NCBI RefSeq assembly: GCF_000711695.1
Contig: NW_013547018.1
Location: 62,001 to 126,000, forward strand
Direction of reading: 5' to 3'
Length of the DNA stretch: 64,000 bases
Origin: Tilletiaria anomala UBC 951
Lineage: Eukaryota; Basidiomycota; Exobasidiomycetes; Georgefischeriales; Tilletiariaceae
In this document: positions 48,108 through 60,662 of the stretch, in pieces
Layout of the letters: the number at the start of each line of letters is the position of its first letter
How positions within the stretch are numbered: the first letter of the stretch is position 1
Program-made: the position numbers and the translations under genes
Notes under the pieces: model-generated
Database searches by the model: none
Told to the model about the DNA's origin: nothing
The model's input: the letters and a program-made list of their open reading frames with translations, nothing else

Positions 48108-51100
48108 TCACACCTTGACGCAGTTTGCGCCCGTCTCGGAATAATAGCAGCTGCTTGCATGTGGTGGGGCGGCAATGTCTTCTGTCGGCGTCTGTGTCTG
48201 CATCGGTTGCAGGACGTCGTTACTGCCTTGCTGCTGCTCCTGAACGCCGGCGCCGCCTGCAGCGGGACGGAAGGCAGCGTTGGAAGGCAGCGGCGGAGTC
48301 TTGAATGCAGACTCTTCGAGTTTTTTACGACGCATGAAAGACAGCATGCGCGGGAGCGTCGAGGACCTGCCTGCAGGCAAAGCTGCCTGTCCTTTGACAT
48401 CTTGCTGCTGCTGCAAAGAACGCTGGGCGCCCGCAGCCGCAGCTACGCTTGACGGGAGCGGGGGCAACGCGGGTCCGGGAGCTGGTTCCTCGGCAATGAA
48501 ACTGGCATTGAACTTTCGCCATGCAGCGGCGGGGACGCCGCCGATGGACAGCGAACGCCGCTTCGTCTTCTTGGCGCTGGCCGCCGCCGCTGAATTTATA
48601 CCGTTGCCGCCGCTGGCATTGTCGGGAGACAAGAGGCGGGGCTGCTGCTGCTGCGCCTGAGCATTTGCCAACGGCGACGATGATGGACCCTTGCCACGCG
48701 CAGCAGCGGCGCGCGCCTGGTTGATCGAGATGCTGGAGCGCTTGCTGGGGTACTTGCTCGCGTCATCGACCGTCGGCTCGAAGCTGACGAGGCGCGGCAC
48801 CACCACCGCCGCCAGTCGTTGCTCAGCCCGGCAGCTGGGGGTGCCGCCGCACTGCGCGCTCGAGCCCAGCTCGGGACTGGGCGCCATAAGCGCAATGGCG
48901 GGGGCCGCCGCTGCTCCTGTCGCGTCCACCGGACCCGCAGCGAGGGCGGTGTGAATGCTGACCTTGTCGCTGGTACCAATCTCGGCGGCAATATCCGACG
49001 CAACGGTTGTGGCGGCGCTGATGATACTGTGCCCGCCGGGCGTTGAGGGGCCAGAGTCAGGGGCATCGTCAGACGAAGGAAGCGAGATGGCCGTTGCGTC
49101 TGAGGCGCTGCGGACCATCTTACCCAGCGAAGATGGCGCACGTGGCCAGGGCGGGATTGTGATATCAAAGCTTGAGATTCCGCCAAGGCCGTCAAATTCG
49201 TCCAGTTCCTCCTCGTCCAGGAGGGCGCCATCGACGTCAATGTCGGCGTCGGCAGCAGCCTGCCGCTCGGCCCAGGCGGCGCCAAAGCGGCGGTGCAGCG
49301 CAAAGCGTGTTGCAGTGGCCTGCGGCAGGAGCTTGCGGACGAACGCGACGCGACGGGTGTGGTAGCGCTTGCTACGGTGAGGCTGCATGTGTATGATGAA
49401 TGATCAGTCAAAAGAGTAGCAAATCTTGCCACTGCCCGTTCGAGCGATTGAAAAGACTCACGTGCCAAAAGTCAAGCGCCATCAGCTCCAGCTCCTTCCT
49501 GCGCAGCTCTTCAAAGTGCCTGGCAAGCGTCTCTGGCTCAGCTTCCAATGACGACTGACCAAACAGCGCGGCGAGATACGCGCGCTTGTTCTCTAGCATG
49601 CGCTGCGACAGGAGCACGTTATTGTTCTCGGGACTACCTTGGTCCTGCGCCAGTGCCTGCGCCCGCGGCGCACGCAAGCGCGTCCACACCGCGCCGCAAC
49701 CGAGCACGCTGCTGCTGCCGTCGCGACGTGCAGCCTGGGCCTGCGCGACGCTGGCGCAGAGGACCATCCGAACGCGCTGCTTGACCTCCTCGACGAGCTG
49801 CAGTGGGCTTGACTGGCTGTGCGGCACAACATGGTCGACAAGCCCTGCGCTCACGCCCTGCTCAACGCTCATGGGCAACATCGTGCGCGCGTAGCTCGGC
49901 ACCGCGTGCACGCTGCCACTGCTGGTCTCGCTGCTGCGCTGCGCCCAGCTGAACGTATGGTACTCAGAGCCGTACAGTCCGAGGCCGCGGTAATGCGGCT
50001 GCGACGATGAGTAAAAGGAAGCGAGAAGAAGACAGTTAGGAGGGGCCGACAGTCCAGAGCAGCAGCTGCGCCAAGACTCACGTTGAGCACGACGTGTTCC
50101 GAGGCGAGCACAACGTCGCATGCATCCGCGAGCGCGAGCCCGCCGGCGGCGGCGTTGCCTCTGAGAGCAGCAAACGTCAGAACGCCGGCGCCGGCATATC
50201 CACGTCCCCGCGCATTCGCCAGCAGCAGTGGCTGCACGACATCGTCGATGGCGTTGATGTTGTCCCACGACTCCTGCGCCGCGTCGTCGACTGTGCCTTG
50301 GGCTGCTCCTCCTGCGCCCTCAATGACGTTGAGAGCAATGCCGTTGCTAAAGTAGGCGCTGCCGCCCATGAGCACGAGCGCCGCTAGGCGCGGCTGCGCA
50401 AGCACCCAGTCGAGCGCCGCGCGCAGGCGCAGACACTGTGTCGTTGATGTGGCGCCGTTGCTGGGGAGAGGGAAGGGGGTGAAGGCAGGCAGACAGTCAG
50501 CTTCCCAGTCTGCTCTGCGGCAACACCTGGGGTGCAAAAAAAAACGTTGCTGGTGACTTACTAGAAATCAAAGTAGACGTATGCGACCTGGCGCGCGTCG
50601 TCCACCGCCTCCATCTCGACCCAGATCTGCTGGTACGTCCCGTGGACCTTGCGCCACGGCGCATCGTCGCTGCGCCTGCCTGCGGCGGCATCATGACCAT
50701 TCTCCTCGATGCGCCAGTCGACTGCGTCTAGCAGCGCCTGTGTTACCTTGTCGTTGCCAGCGCCACCACTGCTGGCGGCGAGATCTGCGAGACTGCGCGT
50801 GGCAGGCAGCTTGGGGTGCAGATACCGGTCCGCCTTGGCCTTGGGTCGGCGCAACTGGGAGAACCAGATGGGATAATCGGCGCCGCACTCGACGAGCACA
50901 GCCTCATCACGAATCGCAAGCACCGTGCCGATGGGTGCCGAGACCGTGCCTGCAGCAGCTGCTGCCGCTGCGGCAACAGCGGCGACGTCGGCGCGCAGTG
51001 GCGCGGTCTGGACATGGGCGTCGTACAGAAAGAGTGGCGTGCCAAACAGCAGCGCGGACAGCACGCCGGGCTGTGAGTCGGCGCTGTTGACGCGCTGCAC

Positions 51101-51990
51101 GATCGCCTCTGCACTCATGCGTGTGCTGCCAGCGCCGATGATGAGCGGGACAAAATCACGCGCGCTCGCCTTGAGCAGCGGACGGTCGCGCGTCGTGCCA
51201 CCCTGGAAGGGGAGGCGGCGCGAGGCGCACTGGCTGCGCGCCTCGGCGGGCGCGACGAGATCGACGGGGAACGGGAGCGTGCGCGCAGGCGCGTGCGCGG
51301 CAGCGATGCGCTCGAGCGCGACAAGGGTCGCGGCGATCGCCGCAGACGTAATCGGGCCGCGGTACAGCTCCGACTTGGACATGCGCGCCGTCTCATCATC
51401 GAGCGCGAACTGGTCAAATCCCCCTGTTTTGCGCGCGGGAAGACGCACGTCAGCGGGCAGAGCATACACCCGCACCTCATGGTCGGAAATGGACTTACAA
51501 ATGGGACCAGCATCGAACGCCTCGATGGCCTGCAGACATGTGACACCCCAGTGGCTGCGCATGCACCTCTTTACGCCAGGTTTGGCGTGGCGCAGGGCGA
51601 GGACGGCAAGCTGTTCGTCGAGGTGGGCGAGCTCGCCTGTGTCGCCAAAGAGGGCGAGGTCAATGGCCGACGGGCCGGCATCGCCTGGGGGGCCTGGGTG
51701 TAGGATGAGTGTCAAGGTGCTGTTGTAAACTTGGGGGGGCACGCGCTTGGTGAGAAAGGGGCATAGGATCAGGTCGGGGGCGGCGAGGGCGACCGCGTCG
51801 ATCATCCGCGCAGCGTCAAGCGCGAGCTCGACAGTGACGGCATGGCCGCGCTGTCGCAGGACGAGAGCGAGACGCTGCAAGAGGCAAGAAAAGCGTCAGC
51901 TCAGCGGGTAGGGGACATCCCAAGCTCGACGGGCGATACACGCACCTGGGAGAGCGAATTGAACGCCGTGCAGAGAAAGAGGATCTTCAT
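48108..51990 (-). CDS. hoxX-like: HoxX/HypX-like formyltransferase-crotonase fusion protein
   Basis: In bacteria HoxX/HypX moves a formyl group from formyl-tetrahydrofolate to CoA and releases CO for the [NiFe]-hydrogenase cofactor. Exons 51946-51990, 50562-51874, 50082-50460, 49462-49998 and 48108-49382 give 1182 residues. The formyltransferase N-domain starts MKILFLCTAFNSLSQRLALV and has LHPGPPGDAGPSAID (His74) and the catalytic-type Asp136 in AFDAGPI. A Fmt-C-like part follows (GTPLFLYDAH, ECGADYPIWFSQLRRP). From about residue 440 comes the crotonase domain: YQQIWVEME, YFDFYNGATSTTQC, GGSAYFSNGIALNVIEGA, INAIDDVVQPL, AALRGNAAAGGLALADACD and VVLNPHYRGLGLYGSEYHTF, which is HoxX-diagnostic. 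The usual terminus (WHPHRSKRYHTRRVAFVRK) is followed by about 380 disordered Ala/Ser/Gln-rich residues not found in bacterial HoxX as I know it. No hydrogenase gene is nearby; function here is unknown. Confidence 0.88.
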
Positions 51991-52160
51991 GGCGCAGGGT
52001 TAAGCGGGAACAGCGAAGGCTTTGCCGGCGGCCATGGGCGTTGCGCACGCGGGGGATGAGGGCACCAGGAAGGAGACGACTAGCACAGACTGCAGCTAGG
52101 GCAGATTGGGGGGGGGGTGCGATGTACACGTCTCTCGCGGCCAATACACCACACGTGCAG

Positions 52161-52204
52161 ATATCATATATATATGTGCGGGTATGAGCGTATGTATATA
52201 TATT
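52161..52204. repeat. AT-rich simple repeat
   Basis: Two ATATATAT-type tracts separated by GTGCGGGTATGAGCG, about 170-215 bp upstream of the HoxX-like start codon. They could act as a nucleosome-free promoter element. Confidence 0.6.
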
Positions 52205-52407
52205 GGTCAGCGCGGGCGTGTGTGGCACGACGGTGCTGGCTGGGAGAGAAGCTCTGCAGGCGGGCGAGCAGGCCAAGAAGGAAGGAGGCGGTGTGCAGTT
52301 GCGCCACCCGTCACATGACAGCACGGCATTAAACGTTTCCTTTGTTGAGCTGGGCTGGGGCGCACACAGCCGACAAGGTAAGGCCGCGCAGGCACGCCAC
52401 CCGTCCC

Positions 52408-52444
52408 AAAAAGGAAGAAGAAGAAGAAAAGGAAGAAGAAGAAG
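52408..52444. repeat. Purine-only GAA-type microsatellite
   Basis: A 37-bp run of A and G only, mainly GAA/AAG units, with an internal near-duplication (GGAAGAAGAAGAAG twice). Confidence 0.7.
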
Positions 52445-53030
52445 CAGGCAGAGGCACAGTGGATATCGGCGAGTCTTTGTTTGCGAACGAGGGAAGAAGC
52501 TGGCATGCACGGGCATTGTCCAAGCAGAAAGCGCGCGCACATAACTCTTGCCTCTCCTTGCTTGCCACGGAGGGCCAGCCTGGAAAGGGCAAGTCCTGTT
52601 GGGCGCACGGCGGATGGATCCGACGAAAGCATGTATGTATGCATGGGTAGATTGGCTTTTTATTTATTACATTGGGTTTGAGGACGAGATGAGGTGTTTT
52701 GCAGCTGCAGCCAATAACAGTGTCTAGCTGGGTAGTTGGGGCGCAATCCAGTCACCAACCATCCGCCCGCGCATGTGTCGTGCGCGTGTTGGGCAGTCCA
52801 CCACTCCTCCCCACTCCCACACGATCGCAGGAGCGTTCCTGCATATCCCTGATCTCTCACACACACGCCCGAAAGGCGCCGAGCGGGACCCTTCTCCCCA
52901 GCAGACAAGGCAAAAAGATGGCCCCTCCTTTTCTTCGAACGCTCCGACACTCGGCCGACAGGGAAGCTGGTGGAGGTGAACCGGCCAGGCATGAGTATTG
53001 TCTCGCGTGTGCACGGTAGAGTAACATGCA

Positions 53031-53049
53031 CACATACATACATACATAC
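53031..53049. repeat. CATA tetranucleotide microsatellite
   Basis: About four and a half CATA units just past the stop codon of the Zn2Cys6 regulator. Confidence 0.7.
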
Positions 53050-53069
53050 TGCAACGCCACCACATCCAT

Positions 53070-56000
53070 TCACCACGACCAGTTCATCTCCTCGATCAGC
53101 TTGTCGATCAACTTGGCCGCGCCAAGATTGCCTTGCTCGCTCGCCACGCTCTCGCGGATGCTCCGCAACCACTCGTCCAGTTCCATCTGGAATTGTCGGC
53201 TGGCCTCCAGCGCATCCGCACTCGGATCCGCACCTACAGGCCGCTGCCCCGCCCCTTTATCTGGCGGTGGTGGCGGCGCCTGCGACTGCGACTGCTGATC
53301 CGCAAGAGAGTCTGACGCCAGTGCACCACCGAGGAAAGCAGCTGGCACGTCGTCCTCGGCGCCGAGCGCGCCAAACGGGACCTGCAATGTCCACTTCTGC
53401 GTCGGCGGCGCCTGACCCTGCGCGTGCGCGCGCTGCTGCTCGTGCCTGAACGCCGCGCGTTTGCACTTCTCTTCGTGCTGCAGCGCGCGCATCGCACTGA
53501 TCGCCGCCGGCAGGAACTTGTTCAGCTTCTCCATAGACTGTCATGTGCGCGTGCGTGCGTGCGACGCATCAGCTCTCTTCTCTCTCTCTAGCTCTCTCAC
53601 TGTAGATGTTCTTGTGCGCCGAGGATGGCGGCACTCTGCACGGCAACTCACCGTGTGAGGCTCCAGCAAGCGGATACCGAGCTCGACGTCCGCCTGCCTG
53701 CGTATGATCTCCTGGTCCTCCACCTGCGCGATCCGGTGCAGCAGGTCGATCTGCAGCGTGCTGATCGCGTCGAACAGCATCATCCGGAAGCTCCACATGC
53801 GGTGTATGGGGCTGCTCGCCTGCACCAGCTCCGAGTAACAGCTCAGTAGCACCTCGGCGCTCTCCAGGCACACCTCCCGACTGTGCTTGTACACCCCATT
53901 CCGGTACCCCCGTGGCATGTACAAACGGTGCAACTTGAGCAGCCGGTGGTGCACGTACAGGTAGATCAGCACCCGCTGGATCACCCGGAACGGCTTCTCA
54001 GTGTGTGCAGCCTGCACCGCCGCAGCATCTGGCCGCGGACCGAGAGCATCATCGATGTCAGCTGCCGTGTTCCTTCCCTCACGAGCTCAATCCCTCGCAC
54101 CGTGCCCCGCTCACCATATGTTGCGGCATTGTGCTCGCTGGGGAATTGGTAGTAGTACGGCAGGGAAGTCAAGATCGAGCGGTGACTTTGCTCGATCTGC
54201 AGCGAGTCCTCGTACTCATTGACACCGCTATTCATCGCGTCCGCTGTGCACCTCGTCGCGCGCGCAATCTCCGTGAGGATTGCGACGAACGATTTTTCCG
54301 GCGACGCGATCGCCAACGGGTCGCTCGTGCGACTGATGTCGGCCAGCTCGGCATTGAGTGGAAATCCGGTGGTGAACCTGCCATTCCGAGTAGCGTGCGC
54401 GTCGGCATCAGCATCAGCACTCGCAGCCTCTCTCGTGCGCGCAGCACGCTGTTGTATCTAAGCGCGCATCAAAGGAACACTCACGTTGCTTCCCGCGCAT
54501 GGTAGATGCCATCGTGCAGTGTGGCAGTCTGCCAGTCCACAAAGACGAGCGCCCACCAGACCCTTCTGCCGAGCTCTCGCATCTCATGGTCGCCATCGTA
54601 CCACCTGGAGACGTTCATCTCCTCCCACTTCTCCTTGTGCTCTCCCTTGGGCAGGAACCAGCCGTGCAGATCGGTACGATTCATCGTTCCGACAATCAGC
54701 GCATGGCTTCCCCTTTCCGAATCAGTAGCATGTGCTTCTTCCCCTGTTCCTGCTGCTGCCGCATGGCCAGCACTTCCACCACTTCCACCGTCTGCCGTTT
54801 TGGGGGGAGCATGCTTGGCATTGTTGTGCCAGCCAGCCTGGGACGACGCCGGTGGGGAGAATGGGCTTCCGGTGTGGAGCCTGCGCTTTGCCCAGCGCTC
54901 TGCGTCGGCGTGTGCGCTCTGAAGGCGGTGGAGGCCCAGGCCTTCAGCAATGCGGATGATCATCGTGTGCAGGACGGTGTACTCTGCGCGGCGCTGGCGG
55001 CCAAAGTAGTAGTAGCGCAGCATCGAGATGGCCTGAATGCCCTCGAGCGTCGGCTGCGCGAGCATATCGCTCATGCTTAGCAGCGTGACGCAGTTCCGGT
55101 GGTACATGCTCATGCGCACGGGGATGTCCTTGGTGCTCGTGGCGATCCCATGCTCGATGATGTCCGCGTCGGCCATGAACTCAGCCGAGGATTCGAGCAC
55201 AGCAAAGACCAGAGCGAGGAATGCGTAATCTGACTTGCTGAACGCCTGCCCGATGTTGGGCAGCGAAGATGCGGATGAGCGTTGCCTCAGATGTTGCTGA
55301 TGTGCCTGTGCTTGCTCCTGCTGTGGCTGCTGGCCGCTGCCTCTGCTCCTGTCGCTCGGGTGAGCATCCTGCGCCAACGCTGGGGAAATCTGCGTGCTCC
55401 CCCCCGCAGCGCCGGGCTTCGGTGCGGATGTGCCATGCGGCGCGACCGCCGACACATAGCCCGAGATGCTGGACCTGGGGCTGGCGACGCCGGAGCCAGC
55501 GGCGGCAGCGGAGGGGCTTGCACCGCCAGCTGCGTTAGGTTTGCCCGCGTCAGCAGTCGTCTCAGCGTTCGTGGCGGGCTTCTGGGCGCTGCTTTGGGAC
55601 TTGATGAAAGTCTGATAGCGGCGCCAGAGATCTTCGATGCGAGTGCACATGCTCGGCCTGCTCGGCAGCAAGCTCCACACTGAGCGCGAAAGAGCGAAAA
55701 GGGAGGCAAAAAGACGCATGAGCTGGCTACGTGTGCAAGGTAGCCTCAGAAGCGTGAGACCTCACCTGGCTCCAGCTCGTCATAGTACCAGTTGACGATG
55801 GTGATGATGTTCGACTCGCTTGGCAGAGTAGCGAGCATGTCTTCGAGTGGCGACAGACCGACGGGGTTGAAGTTGAGGACAAAGTTCGTGGCGGCGCTCA
55901 TCGTGAGGCCATTGCTGGCCGAGTGCATGCGCTCTCGGTCCTGGTAGTGGCTCCGCGCGACCTCGGCGTCGATACGAAGGCGCTGCTCCATCGCGTCCAT

Positions 56001-57464
56001 GCTGGAAGGGGCGCAGGAGCGGCTGTTGTTGGACACCGAGACGGACAGGTTCTCTTCCGCCAGCGTATCAGCTGCCGAGCGCGACGCAAGCACGTGCTCG
56101 TACGCCGCCTGCCTCTCCTCTTTCTCGCGGTTTGACTGGTCCAGCTCCTCCTCGAGGCTCGCGATGCGTTCCATGAGCCGAACCACGCGGAGAACGTCCG
56201 GCGCACTCATCATGCGTCTTCGAAGCGTACAGTGAACAAAGGAACGATCAGCAACGCACCCGCCCACCACGCCCCGCCCGTCGCGCCAAGACTGCTCTGC
56301 TTGCTCACTCATAGTCGTCCCTTGCGTCACCGAGGAGACACGTCTGTGGCGGAATGCCGCGGCGCACGCAGCTGCCGCAGATGGGCCTCGCGCGATCGCA
56401 CTTGATCTTACGGCTCTGCAGAGGAAGAGGGGATGCGAAAATCACATGTCAGTACGCGGCCTGTGCTCCGCACGCTTGCCCCCCCCCTCCCGCGATCTCT
56501 GAGCGACACTCACTTTGCACTGCGTGCAGCTCATGTTCGCCCTCCTGCGTCTCTTCTGCGGCCGGTCATGCTCGCCGTCCGGATAGATAGAGCCGGTAGC
56601 GACCTTCTTACTCGCCAGTAGCAAGCTGCCGCCGGGCACATCGTGATGCAGCGCCTTCTGGCCAAAGCTGGCAAAGGATGAGCTTCGCTGCCTTCCTTCC
56701 GCCGCGTTGTCGGCGCGTTCCTGCATCGCTCCTTGCACCTGCGCGTCCGCTTCGCCCTTGCCACCCTCATTTGCCGAGTACTTGTCGTCATCGTCGTTAT
56801 CGTCGTCATCCTCATCACCCTCCTCGATCTCTCCTCCCAGACCTGCATTTCTGAACTGTTGTTCCACTTCGGGAATCATCGTGATCGGCTGTCCTGCCGA
56901 GAATGGCGGCAAAGTAGACGGAAGCGCCTGCGCCTGTGGGTGATGGGCAGCGTGCGACGGACGTATTTGCTGGTGCGCGTGTGGTGCCGCGAAGAGGTCC
57001 ATGTGAAGTGGGAGGTGCGAGTCAGAGTACTGTCTAGTGTGCGATATAGGATTCGGCGGATGGGCATGAGCATGCGTATGCGCAGGAGGATGGGGATGAG
57101 GAGGGGGGAGGCGCATCGGACGGAAAGTGGTGCTCGGGGACGATGATGCTGCCGAGAGTCCGAACTGGTACGGAGCGTTCGGCGGCGGCGCGCCGAGCGA
57201 AGGGGGTGGCAGTGGTGCGGCATGCGGTGCGGCTTCAAAAGATGGGATCATGTAGGACGCCTGCTGCGGCTGCTCACGATGGTCGTACGAGGAGGAGTCG
57301 GCAGCAGCAGCTGCTGCTGCAGATGCGGTGTTTTCGAGCGGCGCAATGCCCGAAGCAGTGCGCATGCGGCTGGGTAGTTGTGCGTGCGAGCCCTTGCGCT
57401 GGTGCGATTGCTGTTGCGCCCTCGCTGGACGGGTGCCAATGGCCGCATATGTCGCATATGACAT
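53070..57464 (-). CDS. Zn2Cys6 fungal transcription factor
   Basis: Exons 56514-57464, 56309-56415, 55766-56217, 54485-55679, 54115-54377, 53652-54028 and 53070-53537 give 1270 residues. The binuclear zinc cluster uses Cys313, 316, 323, 330, 333 and 343 (NMSCTQCK, then SRKIKCDRARPICGSCVRRG), split by the first intron between Cys316 and Cys323. It follows a basic RRRRAN patch and a long N-terminal extension with an acidic Asp/Glu run. A coiled coil comes next (RLMERIASLEEELDQSN), then the fungal-specific middle homology region (FLALVFAVLESSAEF, RYYYFGRQRRAEYTVLHTMI, GLGLHRL, RRVWWALVFVDW). The zinc cluster is unusually far from the N-terminus. Intron 54029-54114 has a shorter alternative (acceptor 33 nt earlier). 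It lies upstream of the HoxX-like gene on the same strand; targets are unknown. Confidence 0.9.
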
Positions 57465-60400
57465 GGTGCCTGGTGGACGCTTTTGAGGACGCTGGCTTTG
57501 CGGCAGAGACTATGAGAGGCTTGGCCCCTCGACGCACCAGATGGAGCGGCAACCAACTGGTGCTTGCTTTCGATTCGGATGATGGCCGTTGGCGTCTTCA
57601 GACTCTTGACGGGTGTGACCGCGTGGGTGGTCGGCGGATTGATGGGAAGCGGCTTGGCTGCTGTGTCCTGCGCTGAGCCGAGCGTTTCGTAGTAGCTATA
57701 TGATCTCTTGAAGTTTCGTGAGAAGCGGAGATAATGAGGCAGTCCTAGGAAAGGACACTGCCCGACGTCGATACTTGGACCTGCCAGCGTGTCGCGATGG
57801 GAGAGTGTGCGGCGGTGTATTGCGTTGACTGTGATGATCGCTCTTAGAGTTACACCTCGGCATGCAGGCAACGCTGTCGCTCTCTCCGGGAGGAGGGTGA
57901 GTGTTCGAGTGATATATAATCAAGTCGGCGATGAGCGGGTATTGACGAGCTTGCGACTGGAGGCAACAATCGCCAGAGAATACTTTTTGAGACGGGGCTG
58001 ACTGAGCGTTGATCTTTTTCTCACGTGCGTGCCAGGATGGTGATCATCCCCAATTTGTCCAGGCCAAGCCGGCCGTCGCAGAATATCGGCCGGATGTCCG
58101 GATGTGCAGACATGGACAACGCTGCAGTGAAGCACTGTTCCTCTTTCCTCTCCCGTCTCCACATCACATGCAACCTCGAGATATAGGGATATGAGATGCA
58201 GATTGCATGCACACACATATGCACAGGCCAGGCCGCAGATTGCAGGGTGGGGTGTGAAACGAAATCCACACGTTCAAAGTGTCTCTATGCTGCTGGACTA
58301 CTGCTACTGTGCGCGCGCTACCTGGGTACCTCGGATGAACTGGAATATTGCTACTAGCTGCGGCTGGGCCCGTGCCCCCCCCCCGCCCGAGTCCCGGCAG
58401 GCCAAAGGAGTGGCGCGGAGAAGCGCGGAACATGGACTCTCGTCTATGCGGATAGTTCACCCACCACCAGCCGGCAGCCAGGCACAACCCTCCCGTCGCC
58501 TCAGTCCCCTCGGAGCTAAGTAGCACCAGAATCCAGAATGCGCTAAACATATTCAAAGAAACCACCATCTCGTAATCTCTTGCGCCCGAGCCCTGATAGC
58601 TGAAGACAGAGCCGAAAACAGATGAGAACGTAGTGCGTGGTGGCTGCGTAACAGACAAGAGCCTCTCTTCTCGAGACTTATTCGACTTGATCTCCGCCAG
58701 ACCCGCTCTACCGTCTCCACATCGACCCGCCAGCTGCAACGTCTCGAGCGAAGTTCCGACTCTCCACGATTCGAGACCCGTCGACCTTTGACGGGTTTGT
58801 CTCACAAGGATGCTGTCTGGTATGCATGTGCAGGCGCTTCATGATTTCCGCTGATGAGACAATAGTCGAGCCTCGTCCTCGTCTTCGTCGTCACGTCGTC
58901 ATCCGATGGAATGTTCGCGTTTCATGCAGCTTACTGACTGCAGTCTCAGAACCAAGTGGGCTTTCAAAAAGCCACCTGATCCACATGCGCCGCAGCGTTC
59001 TTGGCCGCACTGGAGTTTGACTCCGACTGACGACTGTCAATTGCTGACCCACACACCCCGCATCACCACAGGCGCACAACAGGCGCTGTGGTGATACGGT
59101 ACATATATAATTTCGAAGATGCATCATTGGAGAGAGGGCATGATATATCGACCAATGCGAACAACAGGAGGCATCCTCAAAGATTGAAAGGTGTCCACAT
59201 ATGCACACATATCTGTGGCCACGACCCAGGGACCAGTTGTAGCCAATACAGAATACAGCTGTTCCACGTCCACATTCCACTCTTCGAAGAGGTTTCGAGG
59301 AATTTCCCTAACAGATGAATGTCGTTTCTATCCGCGATTCTATTCTGGTGCTCTTTTGCACTTGTGTGCATCTGCATATACCGAATGTGGAGCATGTGGT
59401 GACTGAAATGTAAGTGATCAAACCAATCAAAGTCCATGCCATCTCGATCATCTACCTCCACACGGCTGTAAATTGTGTGATATTGCCATCCTCGCATGAC
59501 CACGTCAGGCTGCCATAATGCTGCCAATTACACTTTTGCAGACCATCTTTCAGATTTCCAATTTCCCACGGAGACGCGCGATGAGTTCGACAATGCTGTA
59601 CGCCTGTTCCTCTCCTTTGCATGGACCTTGTCGACGCTCCACGGTCCATACATATAGATCCAAGATCCATTCCCCGAGAGTCGAGTGGTTCAGACGTAAA
59701 AGCGCCAACACTGAACACGATCTCATGCCGCTCACACGAGTGTTGCATACACAGTGGATAGCGGCACGTGGTACTTTCCGCCGGCCCACACACATGGTAG
59801 CTAACGTACAACAAAAACATCATCTAGCCCTCGCTGCCGAGTCCATCGTAAGTCGCTCTGGCGGTTTTGATTCGCTTCAATGAGGTTTCACGTGGATTCA
59901 CTTTCAGCATTTCGTTGACCAATTCGCGCCTATGTACATCCGTCAATAAGCCGCCGGCTCGGAACCTGTCAGACTTCATCGGTGTTACACTTCCCCATCT
60001 ATCTCGCATCGGAGGGAATCGGCGCCCAGACCTTAATCAATGGCGGGGGTGACGGTGACAGTGACAGGCGTCTGATGAAGCGGAGAAAGCAAGGCACGTC
60101 GATTTCTGCCTCGCTGACACCAGTTAATCGATCAACGAGCGCTGTAAGATTACTTCCAGTTGAGCGTTCAACGTCGAGAGATGAGTTTGGATGATGCAAC
60201 GAGGCAATGTATGCTCTCCTCACATTAAAACTCTATGGATTGTGATCAGAAATTCGGACGGCGATGCAATTCATCTTGGGGCCCAATTCCTCCTCGCGAA
60301 AGTGAGATCAACCCTACTTTAAGGTTACAAGGGCCGGGTGGGCAACGACAGGTGGACCGTGGCCCGCCACGAATGGTGACTGTTCTGGTGAGGAGACCCC

Positions 60401-60662
60401 GTGACAAGTGCGAAGTTCACGCCCAAACTCAAGAGTGCACAAAGACTCAGTCCAACTCCTCATGGTCCATGGTCAGGCCCGCATACGTGGGCTCAGAACA
60501 TCACCGCGCTGGACAGCTGCTGCACGCCAACGGACGGCTTCGAACCAGCCACAGCAAGAGGCTCGCGTCGTCACTCGCACAGCCATGTCCCGCGGCGACC
60601 CCCCGCTCCCATCGCCCCATCATGATGCACACCGAAGGCGGCCGAGGCGACACGGCCGTCGA
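57465..60662. other. Gene-poor region upstream of the Zn2Cys6 regulator and GPI8
   Basis: About 3.2 kb with no supportable gene. A minus-strand open frame at about 58164-58805 is the longest but shows no domain and biased composition. A C-run lies near 58374-58385 and a TATATAA at about 59103-59110. Long upstream regions are common for fungal regulators with complex promoters, but no binding site can be named. GPI8 may start earlier, at ATG 60585. Confidence 0.4.

Larger units (their letters stand above)
51991..53069. other. Intergenic region between the HoxX-like gene and the Zn2Cys6 regulator
   Basis: About 1.1 kb that should carry the HoxX-like promoter and the regulator's 3' end. It is rich in simple repeats (listed separately) and has a G8 run at about 52110. 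No gene is supported. Confidence 0.45.

Noticed and set aside
57143-57676. 177-codon plus-strand open frame overlapping the Zn2Cys6 gene start
   Set aside because: It is antisense to the clear first exon of the transcription factor and shows no domain.
58765-58800. tRNA T-arm-like GATTCGAGACCCG motif
   Set aside because: Stem bases do not pair and no A box or acceptor stem is found upstream. No tRNA could be supported anywhere in the window.
58164-58805. 213-codon open frame on the minus strand
   Set aside because: No family resemblance, no convincing ATG context and simple-sequence content; treated as intergenic.
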